Notes under the pieces: model-generated | What the model saw: only the letters and a program-made list of their open reading frames with translations | Told to the model about the DNA's origin: nothing | Database searches by the model: none | Position numbers and translations under genes: made by a program | Shown: piece by piece, positions 17,149 through 25,650 of the stretch | How the letters are laid out: each line of letters starts with the position of its first letter | How positions within the stretch are numbered: the first letter of the stretch is position 1 | Source: Brevibacillus sp. DP1.3A | GTDB taxonomy: Bacteria > Bacillota > Bacilli > Brevibacillales > Brevibacillaceae | Assembly (NCBI RefSeq): GCF_013284245.2 | Contig: NZ_CP085876.1 | Span: 6,537,296 to 6,601,295, forward strand | Direction: 5' to 3' | Length of the DNA stretch: 64,000 nucleotides

Positions 17149-17637
17149 TTAAAACAGCTCATCTGCGATCATTTTTGCCTTTTCCGCAAGCTCCCTCATA
17201 TCATCGGCCGGAACAAGCTCGGCTAATTCGTAAGCCAGTGGATTACGGGAAAACTTGTACAATTCATCCCGAAGCAGGTTCCTTTTTTCTTCGGAGGCAT
17301 CTATATAAAGTTTGCACGGCTGCCTATCCTCATCCAAATCATGCAAGTCGACATAGCCTGATTTTTGAGACTCCAACACAATGGCTGAAAGATCGATTAG
17401 AGCTGAGCAGGCAATATCAAGTTCTGCTCGAAACGTACCGTTAGCATTTTTCATATCAAATCCAATACTTCCGCCGTTTTTCAAGTCTCCCTCGGAAAGC
17501 AGAACATCCAGACCCAAATCCTTTAAAATCTGATTGAGCGTCACATCCGTTGAGTCCAATTGCTCCAAATAGTCTATTAATGCGAGCGAATCATCGGAAC
17601 CGCCAATTAAATCTCCCCACCATTTGCTTATGTACAT
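17149..17637 (-). CDS. Hypothetical protein in the rlmH cassette
   Basis: The 162-residue acidic, soluble protein begins MYISKWWGDLIGGSDDS and has a central beta-rich part (FDMKNANGTFRAELDIACSALIDLSAIVLES) and a helical, charged C terminus. GAGGGAG precedes the ATG by 6 bases. It lies 104 bp downstream of the DUF6138-like gene on the same strand and close to repeat A. I do not recognise the family. Its size and acidity are like immunity or antirestriction proteins, but that is only a resemblance. Confidence 0.6.
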   Translation of the reverse strand: MYISKWWGDLIGGSDDSLALIDYLEQLDSTDVTLNQILKDLGLDVLLSEGDLKNGGSIGFDMKNANGTFRAELDIACSALIDLSAIVLESQKSGYVDLHDLDEDRQPCKLYIDASEEKRNLLRDELYKFSRNPLAYELAELVPADDMRELAEKAKMIADELF

Positions 17638-17741
17638 GTTCTTCTCCCTCTTTCAGCTTCCTTATATAAGAGGTCATAGGCTTTAACTACGCTTAACCTC
17701 TCAAAAGCATACTTATCAATGCCACTTTCACCGAGCCACCG

Positions 17742-19415
17742 TCAGGCTATACCCGCCGCCTTTTGCAGACGAATTATAAGCTCCTTGTGCGGTCCCCGCG
17801 CCTTGCGAGCCAATGCAGCCAGCTTCTCCGCCTTGCCCCAAATCGGGTACAGTACCCGCTCGACCTCATCATCCGACAGAGTCTCTATTTGTTGTACGAA
17901 TAGCGACAGCTTGTCTTCGCTTTCCAGCTCCGGCTGAATCTTCAGCTTTAGCGAATCGTGGGAGCGTAGCAGGCAGGCGATCAAGGTGGGAGTCGAGTGT
18001 TCCGTTATGCCATAGGTTTCGGCAAAAACGGCTGTGAACTTGTCATGCACCAGCTGATGCTCATCATCCACAAGGTCCATGTAAGCTTCAACAAGCGGAA
18101 AATACCGCTCGGACGAAAGCCCCAGCCCGAACACAGCATAACTGCCAGGCATTACGCTTCTTTCGCTTTCCGTATCCTCGTACCATTCATGCTCTTCCAT
18201 CGCCTCACGAGCGTATTCCTCCAATAAAGGATGCAGCTCGGAATAAGCCAGAGCATTCGCAAAAAAACGGTGCGTGTCCGATTTGGCTAGCCCCTTGATG
18301 GGCAAATACTCTCTCACGCTGGATTTTAACTTGATTTTGTAGCTTTTCGGGAAGTCCTTTCGGAGCAGGGAGAGAATAAACGAAATCGCCCGCTCGTACG
18401 CCCTGGCTTCTTCCTTGCGAATAACGATTGTGAAGAGAGAAAAAACATCGTTAGCTTTGCATTCGACCAATTCATGGCGCAAATGGACGTCTTCTTGCGA
18501 GAAGCTGTCGCTGCCATCCTTCAGCATACGCGCGGCTTTACCGCTGCCAAGCTGCTTCGCCAGCTCCAGAAAAGTCTGGCCCATGAATTTGCTGAATTCC
18601 GGCTCGTAACGAATAATCATCACCGCTCCGTACAACAGAAGGTCGATAGGCTGATTCGGCTCATCCTTATTCTCAAAAACAGCATCCGGCTTGATCACAT
18701 ACTCATTGGTCCTGTATTCGGAACGGGTGACGTCATAGTAACGCGGCAAAAATACATGCTCGGCCCAGCCGGTCAAAGCCCTAATGATATCTCTTCGATG
18801 CTCCGCGAGAGCCTCAACCCGTTCTTTATTCAACTCCTGAATCCGGTCAAATAAAGCTATCGTCTTTGCAGCTTCCGGTTCGGGGAACAAATACGGATCC
18901 AGCAGATGACGCGCCAAAAAGAAGGTTTCCCGCCTGTTTGTCGGGTAAGAGCCCTTCTCCAGTTTTTCCTCCATATAGGACTGAATTCGCTCCAGAAGCT
19001 GCCGCTTTTTCTCTTCATATACAGTTTCCAGCACCGTTAATTCCACAAGCCCGTCCATCGTTGCGAAGGTTCCTTGGAAGGTAAAACGGTAGTTGATCAA
19101 CGGCGACGTTTCCAGCTTGTCCAGCCTCTCCCTTACGATTTCCGCCAGCAGGGGCTGAACCTCATGCAAAATCTGCTCCCGCGTAAAGGGCGAAGCTTTC
19201 ATCGACTTTTTGCCTGCGGCACTCCCCACAGATTTCGAACTATCAACCCTAGTCCTGCCCGGCCGATAATCCATCATGACAAAGTTAAAGATGCCTACTT
19301 GCAGCGTGGTGCGTAAGACCACTTCCTCTGCGTCCTTTCGATTCTCCTGTTCGTCAAACCATTTATGAATGGCTGTTTTCATCTCTCCCAGCGCTTCTTT
19401 CAGCAATTCGTTCAT
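17742..19415 (-). CDS. Large hypothetical protein, tentatively DUF6138-like
   Basis: The soluble protein of about 557 residues is rich in Glu, Lys and Leu and largely helical. Segments that look family-defining are MNELLKEALGEMKTAIHKWF, EVVLRTTLQVGIFNFVMMDY, FFLARHLLDPYLFPEPE and AYSELHPLLEEYAREAMEEHEWYEDTE. I tentatively link it to DUF6138, whose function is unknown. The start may be MNELL (19415) or an ATG nine codons upstream (19442); neither has an ideal ribosome binding site. With the 17149 gene it fills the interval between repeats A and B. Confidence 0.6.
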   Translation of the reverse strand: MNELLKEALGEMKTAIHKWFDEQENRKDAEEVVLRTTLQVGIFNFVMMDYRPGRTRVDSSKSVGSAAGKKSMKASPFTREQILHEVQPLLAEIVRERLDKLETSPLINYRFTFQGTFATMDGLVELTVLETVYEEKKRQLLERIQSYMEEKLEKGSYPTNRRETFFLARHLLDPYLFPEPEAAKTIALFDRIQELNKERVEALAEHRRDIIRALTGWAEHVFLPRYYDVTRSEYRTNEYVIKPDAVFENKDEPNQPIDLLLYGAVMIIRYEPEFSKFMGQTFLELAKQLGSGKAARMLKDGSDSFSQEDVHLRHELVECKANDVFSLFTIVIRKEEARAYERAISFILSLLRKDFPKSYKIKLKSSVREYLPIKGLAKSDTHRFFANALAYSELHPLLEEYAREAMEEHEWYEDTESERSVMPGSYAVFGLGLSSERYFPLVEAYMDLVDDEHQLVHDKFTAVFAETYGITEHSTPTLIACLLRSHDSLKLKIQPELESEDKLSLFVQQIETLSDDEVERVLYPIWGKAEKLAALARKARGPHKELIIRLQKAAGIA

Positions 19416-19662
19416 TGTCTCCCGCCTTTTCGCGTGTTCCATCTTTTCTCGACATAATCATACTACGAAAATGGGAAACCTTGTTGGAACTGTATACCTC
19501 TCCCTGGGATCGGCTAAAGCTCAATCCTTAGGATGCAAGAAGTAGAGAGGGAGTATCATAAGTCAATTGGCTTGAGTGAGGCTTATGCACAAATAGAAGA
19601 TAAGAGAGGCTATATATGAGTAGAATCGGGCTCGAAAATAACATATTATCATCCCGCAAAGC

Positions 19663-19698
19663 AAAAGGGAGAACGCCATAGAGGTCGTTCTCCCTTTT
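19663..19698. terminator. Perfect 13-bp hairpin next to repeat B
   Basis: AAAAGGGAGAACG and its exact complement are separated by 10 bases, with TTTT on either side. It is a bidirectional terminator abutting the attachment-like repeat, so it sits at the junction of the two cassettes. Confidence 0.8.
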
Positions 19699-19702
19699 AC
19701 GA

Positions 19703-19730
19703 TTTTTCGCCGTTACTTATGGTACGGTTC
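19703..19730 (-). repeat. SCC-like attachment repeat B (copy of the rlmH 3' end)
   Basis: On the minus strand it reads GAACCGTACCATAAGTAACG, again encoding Glu-Pro-Tyr-His-Lys-stop. It is preceded by an open frame of about 40 codons (...VPQRIAVTVIDNAE) that is not rlmH. It shares 23 of 28 positions with repeat A and the flanking TGTCTAT. It lies between the two gene pairs, as expected for tandem insertion at one attachment site. Confidence 0.65.
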
Positions 19731-19821
19731 CTCCGCGTTGTCTATAACGGTCACGGCGATCCTTTGTGGGACGGCACTTTCATTGAAATTTGCAAAAAAG
19801 CAGCTTTCGGAAAGGATGAAT

Positions 19822-20673
19822 TCAATATCTTCCAGTCGCAAACTTGTTCAATTTCGTCTCTGCAGCAAGTATGACAGCGGCAAGAATATTTCCGCGGCTG
19901 CCCTGTCCTCTTCTGAAATATAGACTACGCAAAAGATTTTTACTGTTCACACGGGCGATCGTCTGAACGTAGCTTCTCGGCCAGTCGACGCATTTTGTCA
20001 AACCGCTTATCCAGTCAGCGATCTCCTGCTGTGGAAGCAGACCCTTTTCAATCATGGTATCCACGATACTGGCGATCCGCTCATCATCCTCATCGCTAAA
20101 AATTTGTTTCCCGTTATGGAGCATCCCCTCAATAGCAGCAAGTACTTCAATCTGTACCGCTGTATCGCTCTCCGGGCACTTGACCAGCTCCAGCAAAGCA
20201 TCCGCACCGTGTGACGCACTATGAGCCCAGCCTCCTTCAGGCAGATAGCCGCGCAGATCCTTTTCCTCCTTATAATAGCGGAGCAGTGAATGCTTAAGAT
20301 TCTGGTATTCAGCATAATCCAGAAAAGGCTTCTTGCTGTGAAGCCGTACTATTAAAGCTACTGGCAGAACAGAGAACGTCCTTGTAAATACAGACTGATC
20401 ACCTTCGCTACCAATATGATAGAACAAATGATGCTCATCGGTCAGAATTGCCAGAAGAGTGCTCAATTCCGTTTCCGTAAACCGATTCTCTTCATAAATC
20501 CATTTATACAGTGTCGGATAGATCAGTTCATCCCGTAATTCCGGTTGAGGATCCCCGATAAATTGCAGCATTAGAGTTAAAAAATCCTGTGTCCGCTCAC
20601 ATTCACGAAGCTGGTAATGTTCCTTCTCAATTCTTTGCAGGTCTATCATGAGTTTCATCCTTGTATTGCTCAA
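19822..20673 (-). CDS. DUF2785-family protein
   Basis: The soluble helical protein of about 280 residues carries RGYLPEGGWAHSASHGADALLELVKCP (around 145-170), which matches the signature of the DUF2785 family of unknown function. The start is uncertain: TTG at 20673 has AGGGG nearby, while an ATG at 20649 (MIDLQRIEKEHY) has AAGGA 8 bases upstream. It lies 80 bp downstream of the WYL regulator on the same strand, and the pair fills the interval between repeats B and C. Confidence 0.7.
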   Translation of the reverse strand: MSNTRMKLMIDLQRIEKEHYQLRECERTQDFLTLMLQFIGDPQPELRDELIYPTLYKWIYEENRFTETELSTLLAILTDEHHLFYHIGSEGDQSVFTRTFSVLPVALIVRLHSKKPFLDYAEYQNLKHSLLRYYKEEKDLRGYLPEGGWAHSASHGADALLELVKCPESDTAVQIEVLAAIEGMLHNGKQIFSDEDDERIASIVDTMIEKGLLPQQEIADWISGLTKCVDWPRSYVQTIARVNSKNLLRSLYFRRGQGSRGNILAAVILAAETKLNKFATGRY

Positions 20674-20753
20674 CTATCTCATCCCCTTGAATATACGCCA
20701 TTTCCGGACTACTTACACCCCTACTATAAAACAAAATAACTGACACCTGTATG

Positions 20754-21674
20754 TCAGTCATTGTATGGTAGCAATATTGTTTTTATATATTCTTGTAATT
20801 CATTTCTCAAATAACAGGGCTCCAATATCTCGCATTCCTTACCAAAGCTTAAAATAAATTTCAGTAATCCCTCCTCATATGGAAATTGATCCACAACGAT
20901 ATATTGATTGTTATGTGTTTTAGTTATTTTCTCTTTTTGAAAATACTCAGTTAATTGCTCTCCCATTTTATGAGCAAACTTTAAGGTAACGGTTATGCCT
21001 CGCGTAAGATAGCTATTCCTAATTATTTCCTGGATTTCTTCATTTGAGATATCCTTTTTTTCGAAGTTCTCACCCATTTTCAAATTCTTGATCCGTACTA
21101 GCTTGAACCTTCTGTAGTCATTTCTTTCTTTGCAAAAGCCCACTAAATACCATTGACCCGCGGAAAATGTAATTTGAAACGGTTCTACAGTTCTTTCGAA
21201 ATATTCCATACTTCTGTTGATATATTCGAATACCACTAGCTTATTTTTTTCAATAGCATTGTTTAATAGAAGCAGGTATTCCTTTAATTCATTTTCCATA
21301 CTGAAATGGGACAGATTAATGTCTAACTTGCTTGTATTCTTTTCTTGTTTAAGCGTATTCTCGATCTTTAAAACAGTATCATGAAACGTTGTGTTTCTCC
21401 CAAATAGAAAACTTAGATTATTCATTATCGCCATGAAAGTAGAAGCTTCATCTTTGTTTAAAAAAAGATTGTCCACATTATAGTTTTCCATAATGTAATA
21501 GCCCCCACCTTTACCACCAATGGATGCGATTGGGATACCTGCTTCACCTAACTTTTCTATATCTCTGTAGATTGTTCGTATGGACACCTCAAAATGTTCC
21601 GCAAGCTCTTTGCCTGTAACCGTACCTCTTTTTGAGATAATCAGTAACATGGATAGTAATCGATCTACGCGCAT
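20754..21674 (-). CDS. WYL-domain transcriptional regulator (YafY/YobV type)
   Basis: The 306-residue regulator has an N-terminal HTH_11 domain (RVDRLLSMLLIISKRGTVTGKELAEHFEVSIRTIYRDIEKL, written here in family order) and the typical GIPIASIGGKGGGYYI. A WYL domain follows (about 140-210: KLVVFEYINR, then AGQWYLVGFCKERNDYRRFKLVRI) and a C-terminal effector region. Such proteins sense nucleic-acid or small ligands and usually repress neighbouring genes. The gene is clearly more AT-rich than rlmH next to it, consistent with acquisition. It probably controls itself and the DUF2785 gene. Confidence 0.85.
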   Translation of the reverse strand: MRVDRLLSMLLIISKRGTVTGKELAEHFEVSIRTIYRDIEKLGEAGIPIASIGGKGGGYYIMENYNVDNLFLNKDEASTFMAIMNNLSFLFGRNTTFHDTVLKIENTLKQEKNTSKLDINLSHFSMENELKEYLLLLNNAIEKNKLVVFEYINRSMEYFERTVEPFQITFSAGQWYLVGFCKERNDYRRFKLVRIKNLKMGENFEKKDISNEEIQEIIRNSYLTRGITVTLKFAHKMGEQLTEYFQKEKITKTHNNQYIVVDQFPYEEGLLKFILSFGKECEILEPCYLRNELQEYIKTILLPYND

Positions 21675-21814
21675 TTATATATTACGTTGATTTGCAACGT
21701 ATCCTCTCTTATTTTACAAGACCGAACGGAGTCTTCCCTGCCCCCTCCGGTCATTTTGTTCTTTTCTCAAGTAAATACTACTTTCTTATCAACTGTACTT
21801 CTAGCTCGATCGGC

Positions 21815-21842
21815 TGCTTTACCACTATTTGTGATAAGGCTC
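21815..21842 (-). repeat. rlmH-end attachment repeat C
   Basis: The real 3' end of rlmH reads GAGCCTTATCACAAATAG on the minus strand (Glu-Pro-Tyr-His-Lys-stop). It matches repeat A at 20 of 28 positions, including an unbroken 11-base GAGCCTTATCA. It marks the right boundary of the cassette region. Confidence 0.65.
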
Positions 21843-22304
21843 CCCCCGACTAATCCGAAACGCCCGATAAACCTGCTCAAGTAGTATTAACCGCACCAAC
21901 TGATGCGGAAACGTCATCTTCGAAAACGACAACAGCGCATCGGCCCGCTTCAACACCTGATCAGCCAACCCCAACGACCCGCCAATCACAAAAGCCACCT
22001 GACTACGCCCATGCAAAGCCAGCTTGTCCATCTCCGCAGACAGCTTCTCCGACGACCACATTTGCCCATCAATCGCCAATGCAATCACATACTGATCCTG
22101 CTTGATCTGCGCCAGGATACGCTCGCCTTCCTTGCGCTTCACCTGCTCCATCTCCGCCGCACTCATCTCTTCCGGTGCCTTTTCATCATTGACCTCGATC
22201 ACTTGCAGCTTGCAGTAAGCAGACAGACGCTTGCTGTATTCATCAATGCCCTCACGCAAATATTTCTCCTTCAGCTTCCCTACCGTAATAATTGAAATTT
22301 GCAT
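21825..22304 (-). CDS. rlmH: 23S rRNA (pseudouridine1915-N3)-methyltransferase
   Basis: The 159-residue SPOUT enzyme methylates pseudouridine 1915 of 23S rRNA. It has the expected length with ISIITVGKLKEKYLREGIDEYSKRL at the N terminus, the SAM-binding knot VAFVIGGSLGL around 105-115 and the end RAFRISRGEPYHK. GGGA upstream lies within the last codons of the preceding CxxH/CxxC gene, so translation is coupled. Its 3' end is the well-known integration site of SCC elements in staphylococci; here it is followed by copies of the same sequence. Confidence 0.95.
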   Translation of the reverse strand: MQISIITVGKLKEKYLREGIDEYSKRLSAYCKLQVIEVNDEKAPEEMSAAEMEQVKRKEGERILAQIKQDQYVIALAIDGQMWSSEKLSAEMDKLALHGRSQVAFVIGGSLGLADQVLKRADALLSFSKMTFPHQLVRLILLEQVYRAFRISRGEPYHK

Positions 22305-22308
22305 GATC

Positions 22309-22551
22309 TTAGATTCCCTTCTCTTTCAAAAGCGCAATCTGCGCAGGCTCTCCACATTCCCGACAACGCTTGTCTACTCCATCGCCCTCAATCGCCTGTG
22401 CCGTATACGTATCCGGTGCCGCCTCAAAATCATTTACGTAATCATCCAACTCCTGCTCCAAATGCTCCATGCAAGCAAATCGCACCGGATATTCCACCAA
22501 CAACTCAACTTCTTTGCCTTCTATTTGTAAGCTTTTCATCTTCATGTCCAT
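22309..22551 (-). CDS. CxxH/CxxC protein
   Basis: The 80-residue protein has two metal-binding-like motifs: CMEH near residue 27 and CREC near 64. This is the pattern of the CxxH/CxxC (TIGR04129-like) proteins found immediately upstream of rlmH in Bacilli. The start is the ATG of MDMKMKSL with GAGG 8 bases upstream. It ends 4 bp before rlmH. It probably binds zinc; the function is unknown. Confidence 0.8.
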   Translation of the reverse strand: MDMKMKSLQIEGKEVELLVEYPVRFACMEHLEQELDDYVNDFEAAPDTYTAQAIEGDGVDKRCRECGEPAQIALLKEKGI

Positions 22552-22731
22552 ATCGAATACCTCTTTTCCGTTCAATAATGTCGCTTCCTATTCTACCCCA
22601 GAACAGCAACAAAACAAATGAATCCGCCAAAAAGACATCGATGAGTTTGCACAGATAAGCCTCAGTAGAGAGAAAAAAGAAGAAAACGGCGAAAGTCTTT
22701 GGGATACCATCCGAAGCGCAATGGAAAAAAA

Positions 22732-22805
22732 GAAACCTGCCTTTAGCGTCCACCTCTGAGACACTGCGTAGCTGCGCGACTTTGGACGCGGGTTTCTTTT
22801 TTTAC
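22732..22805. terminator. Extended hairpin flanked by A8 and T8 tracts
   Basis: GAAACC...GCGTCC pairs with GGACGC...GGTTTC, with an inner GCG/CGC stem. The element is preceded by an A-rich and followed by a T-rich tract, so it could terminate in either direction. No plus-strand gene leads into it. On the minus strand it is a second hairpin beyond the htrA terminator, which leaves room for a small RNA of about 150-200 bases between the two. Confidence 0.5.
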
Positions 22806-22907
22806 ATGGAGCTGGGCAGAACCGCCTCCCAGCAGGTAGCCCAAGAACTTGAGCGTTTTCTTCTTTTTTCTCTCCTCCACCAAAGCCCGGTCAACGAACA
22901 AAAAAAA

Positions 22908-22935
22908 GAGAGCCCCGTATCAGCTCGGCGCTCTT
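22908..22935 (-). terminator. Terminator of htrA
   Basis: On the minus strand AGAGCGCCG...CGGGGCTCT is followed by CTTTTTTTTG. It lies 140 bp downstream of the htrA stop. Confidence 0.75.
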
Positions 22936-23073
22936 AAGAAGGGATCTATTTAAAAATAGATAGAGGGGGGGAACTTCAGATGCTGCATATATGCAAACGG
23001 GACAAAATGCATCCCGGAATTGCCCGTCAAGGTTTGTTTCCTTCACATGCCTGCCCGCAAAGGTCAGTACCTC

Positions 23074-24306
23074 TTACTGCTGTGGTGGAGCGGTCAGCTT
23101 CACTTTGGCAGTCTTCTGAATACCGTCACGATAGTACGTAACGTCCATCGTATCGCCCGGCTTTTTGCTCATCGTCAAGTACTTGCGCAGCTGAGCACTG
23201 TTGGAAATGTTCTTGTCATCCAGCTTGACGATGACATCGAATTGTCTCAAGCCTGCTTCACCCGCAGGAGAGAATTTGCCTACCTCCGTTTGCACGACGA
23301 CGCCAGCTTTCACATTTTCAGGCAGATTCAAGGTTTCTTGCCATTCGTAGCGTGGAACATTGGCTAGGTCGAGTGGCTGAACACCAAGGTAAGAACGTGC
23401 CAGCGTGCCTTTTTCCATCAGCTGGTCGACGATCACTTTGACATCATTGATCGGGAGGGCAAAACCTAACCCTTCGACACCTGCCTTCGAAATTTTCAAG
23501 GTGTTAATCCCGATGACCTGACCCTCGATGTTCACGAGGGCGCCACCACTGTTACCAGGGTTGATCGCTGCATCTGTTTGAATAACGTCCAGCTCCCAGT
23601 CGTCCTGGCCATCTTCGTTAAAGTCCATTGGCATGGAGCGTTCCTTGGAACTGATGATGCCTTGTGTAACCGTCCGGGAGAACTGCATTCCCAATGGGTT
23701 CCCGATGGCAATGGCTGGTTCGCCCACCTGTAAGGTTGAAGAATCACCAAACTCAGCAACGTCCGTAACTTTGGACCCGTCGATTTCCAATACAGCCAGA
23801 TCGGTGTAACCATCGGCGCCGACCACTTTTGCCGATACTTTTTCACCCGTTGGCAGGGCGATTTCCAGCTTTTGCGCTTTATCGATTACATGGTAGTTGG
23901 TAACGATGTAGGCTTTTCCGCCTTTTTTCTCAAAAATGACACCAGAGCCTTGGCCCTGCTCGACATCCATCGAGTTCTGCATCCAACTGTTTCTGCGCTG
24001 ACCGATGTTGATTACCCCAACGATCGCATTTTCCACTTTTTTCACCGCATCTACTGTACCCGATCCCACACTTACAGATACTGGCTTAGCAAACAGGCTA
24101 GAAGCGGAGGAATTATTGCTTATCGCATTTTCTGTACCAGGCTTAACCATATTAATATATCCCGCATTGGAGAGAGTCGGCAGCGTGAGCAGGACGACCA
24201 TCCCCCCAATCACCGCGGACGTTACCGACGTCACGACCATACGTCCAATGCCAGAACCGCGTTGTTTCTTTCGCTCCACGTGAGTTAAATCATCATAAAA
24301 ACCCAT
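23074..24306 (-). CDS. htrC: HtrA-family membrane-anchored serine protease (YyxA/HtrC type)
   Basis: The 410-residue protein degrades or refolds misfolded exported proteins at the outer face of the membrane. A short cytoplasmic N terminus precedes one membrane anchor (about 23-46). In the trypsin-like domain the triad His139 (TNYHVID), Asp169 (YTDLAVLEID) and Ser253 (NPGNSGGALV) is intact. A C-terminal PDZ domain runs from about 305 to 405. Its position directly downstream of the wal cluster matches yyxA of Bacillus. The gap to walJ contains the minus-strand terminator at 24504 and a plus-strand gene, so htrA has its own transcript. Confidence 0.93.
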   Translation of the reverse strand: MGFYDDLTHVERKKQRGSGIGRMVVTSVTSAVIGGMVVLLTLPTLSNAGYINMVKPGTENAISNNSSASSLFAKPVSVSVGSGTVDAVKKVENAIVGVINIGQRRNSWMQNSMDVEQGQGSGVIFEKKGGKAYIVTNYHVIDKAQKLEIALPTGEKVSAKVVGADGYTDLAVLEIDGSKVTDVAEFGDSSTLQVGEPAIAIGNPLGMQFSRTVTQGIISSKERSMPMDFNEDGQDDWELDVIQTDAAINPGNSGGALVNIEGQVIGINTLKISKAGVEGLGFALPINDVKVIVDQLMEKGTLARSYLGVQPLDLANVPRYEWQETLNLPENVKAGVVVQTEVGKFSPAGEAGLRQFDVIVKLDDKNISNSAQLRKYLTMSKKPGDTMDVTYYRDGIQKTAKVKLTAPPQQ

Positions 24307-24503
24307 GATTCATACTCTCCTTTCTATCTTCTACCATTACTAGTTTTGCAGGTTTTTCAAGCTCGTATACACAATGACATGCGCCTTAATTAGTTTGCAT
24401 GATTGATTTCGTTGATGTCTGTTTCCTTTTGACACCCTTAGTATACGACCCGCTTTCGGCAAAATGGCGTGAGAATTATGGAAAGGTTGTGGAATAGAAA
24501 AAA

Positions 24504-24528
24504 GCTCCCGGAATATTTCTCCGAGAGC
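24504..24528 (-). terminator. Minus-strand terminator of the wal operon
   Basis: The stem GCTC(T)CGGA/TCCGGGAGC is followed on the minus strand by TTTTTTC. It lies beyond the plus-strand gene at 24588-24824, so wal transcription is antisense through that small gene before stopping. Confidence 0.75.
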
Positions 24529-24587
24529 ACGGATATGATAGATTAAAAGCTTTTTCCTACCAGACCAAATAGAAAGGATTGATAGAC

Positions 24588-24824
24588 TTGAAAGAAGTCC
24601 ATCTCATCGCCAAGCTGGCTGACCTTCAGGAAGTAGACTACCACAATACGCTTGTCCTACATGCCCTTATCGAGCTGCTAGTAGCCAAAGGACTGCTGAC
24701 ACATGACGAGCTGACTGCCAAAGTGAATGAGCTCGATACACAATTAACTTTCCATATCGATACGTACGCGAAGCTCACAGAGCGTATGACCAGTCGTCAA
24801 GCGGGGATCAAACCGATCTTATAG
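24588..24824 (+). CDS. Small helical protein, unknown function
   Basis: The 78-residue protein is almost entirely helical, with leucine-rich segments (HNTLVLHALIELLVAKGLLTHDEL, shown in order) and the common LLVxKGLLTxxEL motif, which also appears in nitrile-hydratase-type subunits. TTG at 24588 is preferred because AAAGGA lies 9 bases upstream; the in-frame TTG at 24579 overlaps that site. Its stop overlaps the convergent walJ stop by a few bases. Confidence 0.6.
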   Translation: MKEVHLIAKLADLQEVDYHNTLVLHALIELLVAKGLLTHDELTAKVNELDTQLTFHIDTYAKLTERMTSRQAGIKPIL

Positions 24825-25607
24825 CTCTTCCAGCTTGGTAGGTCGATCCGGGTACGTATCGCGTAGATGCACATCGTCACCAACAGACAGCCCCCGCTCC
24901 TCCAAGATGTTTTTGACCGTCAGTCGGGCCAAATCAATCATATTGTTTTCCTTACTCAAGTGGGCGAGGTATACACGTTCTGACCCACCTGTTAGACAAT
25001 CGAGCAAAGCATCGCCCGCCGCTTCGTTGGACAAGTGCCCGACATCACTCAAGATACGTCGCTTGATGCTCCAAGGATACTGGGACATGCGTAACAGCTC
25101 AACGTCATGATTGGACTCGAACACATACGCATCTGCTCCACGAATCGTCTCCTTGATCCGATCGCTGACATACCCCAGGTCAGTCGCGACACTGAGCTTT
25201 TTCTTGCCATGATAAAAACAGAAGCCCATTGGCTCGGCGGCATCGTGCGAGATTCCGAATGACTCGATGCCCAAATCCTCTAACTCTTTCTTTTCCCCCA
25301 CAGAAAAGAAGCGTCGCTGATCTTCCTTGATCGTCCCGATTTGCCCATCAAGCTCCGACCATGTCTTATCATTGGCGTAAATCGGCAAGCCATATCGCCG
25401 CGCCATGACGCCGACTCCTTTAATATGGTCGACGTGCTCATGGGTGACGAGAATAGCGCTGAGCTCTGCTGGATTGACGCCAATGGTCTCCAGTGCCGCT
25501 TCTGCCTGCTTTCCTGTAATGCCTACATCGATCAATACGGAAATACGGTCTGTTGCCACGTAAATGGCATTGCCCGTACTCCCGCTTGCCAACACACTAA
25601 ATCTCAC
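24819..25607 (-). CDS. walJ: WalJ/YycJ metallo-beta-lactamase-fold protein
   Basis: The 262-residue protein carries the metal-binding motif THEHVDH (about 54-60), then SHDAAEP and DVGHLSNEAAG (a further metal-ligand His). It matches YycJ/WalJ, a putative 5'-3' exonuclease-like MBL-fold enzyme thought to help coordinate division and replication. It is the last gene of walRKHIJ, 43 bp after walI. Confidence 0.9.
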   Translation of the reverse strand: MRFSVLASGSTGNAIYVATDRISVLIDVGITGKQAEAALETIGVNPAELSAILVTHEHVDHIKGVGVMARRYGLPIYANDKTWSELDGQIGTIKEDQRRFFSVGEKKELEDLGIESFGISHDAAEPMGFCFYHGKKKLSVATDLGYVSDRIKETIRGADAYVFESNHDVELLRMSQYPWSIKRRILSDVGHLSNEAAGDALLDCLTGGSERVYLAHLSKENNMIDLARLTVKNILEERGLSVGDDVHLRDTYPDRPTKLEEL

Positions 25608-25650
25608 CGAACATCCCTCTTCCCGTATCTTTCCCAGGTTGTCTATCTAT

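Noticed and set aside
23872..24288. Plus-strand frame opposite the htrA N terminus
   Set aside because: It is an antisense shadow, Arg/His-rich, with no start signal.
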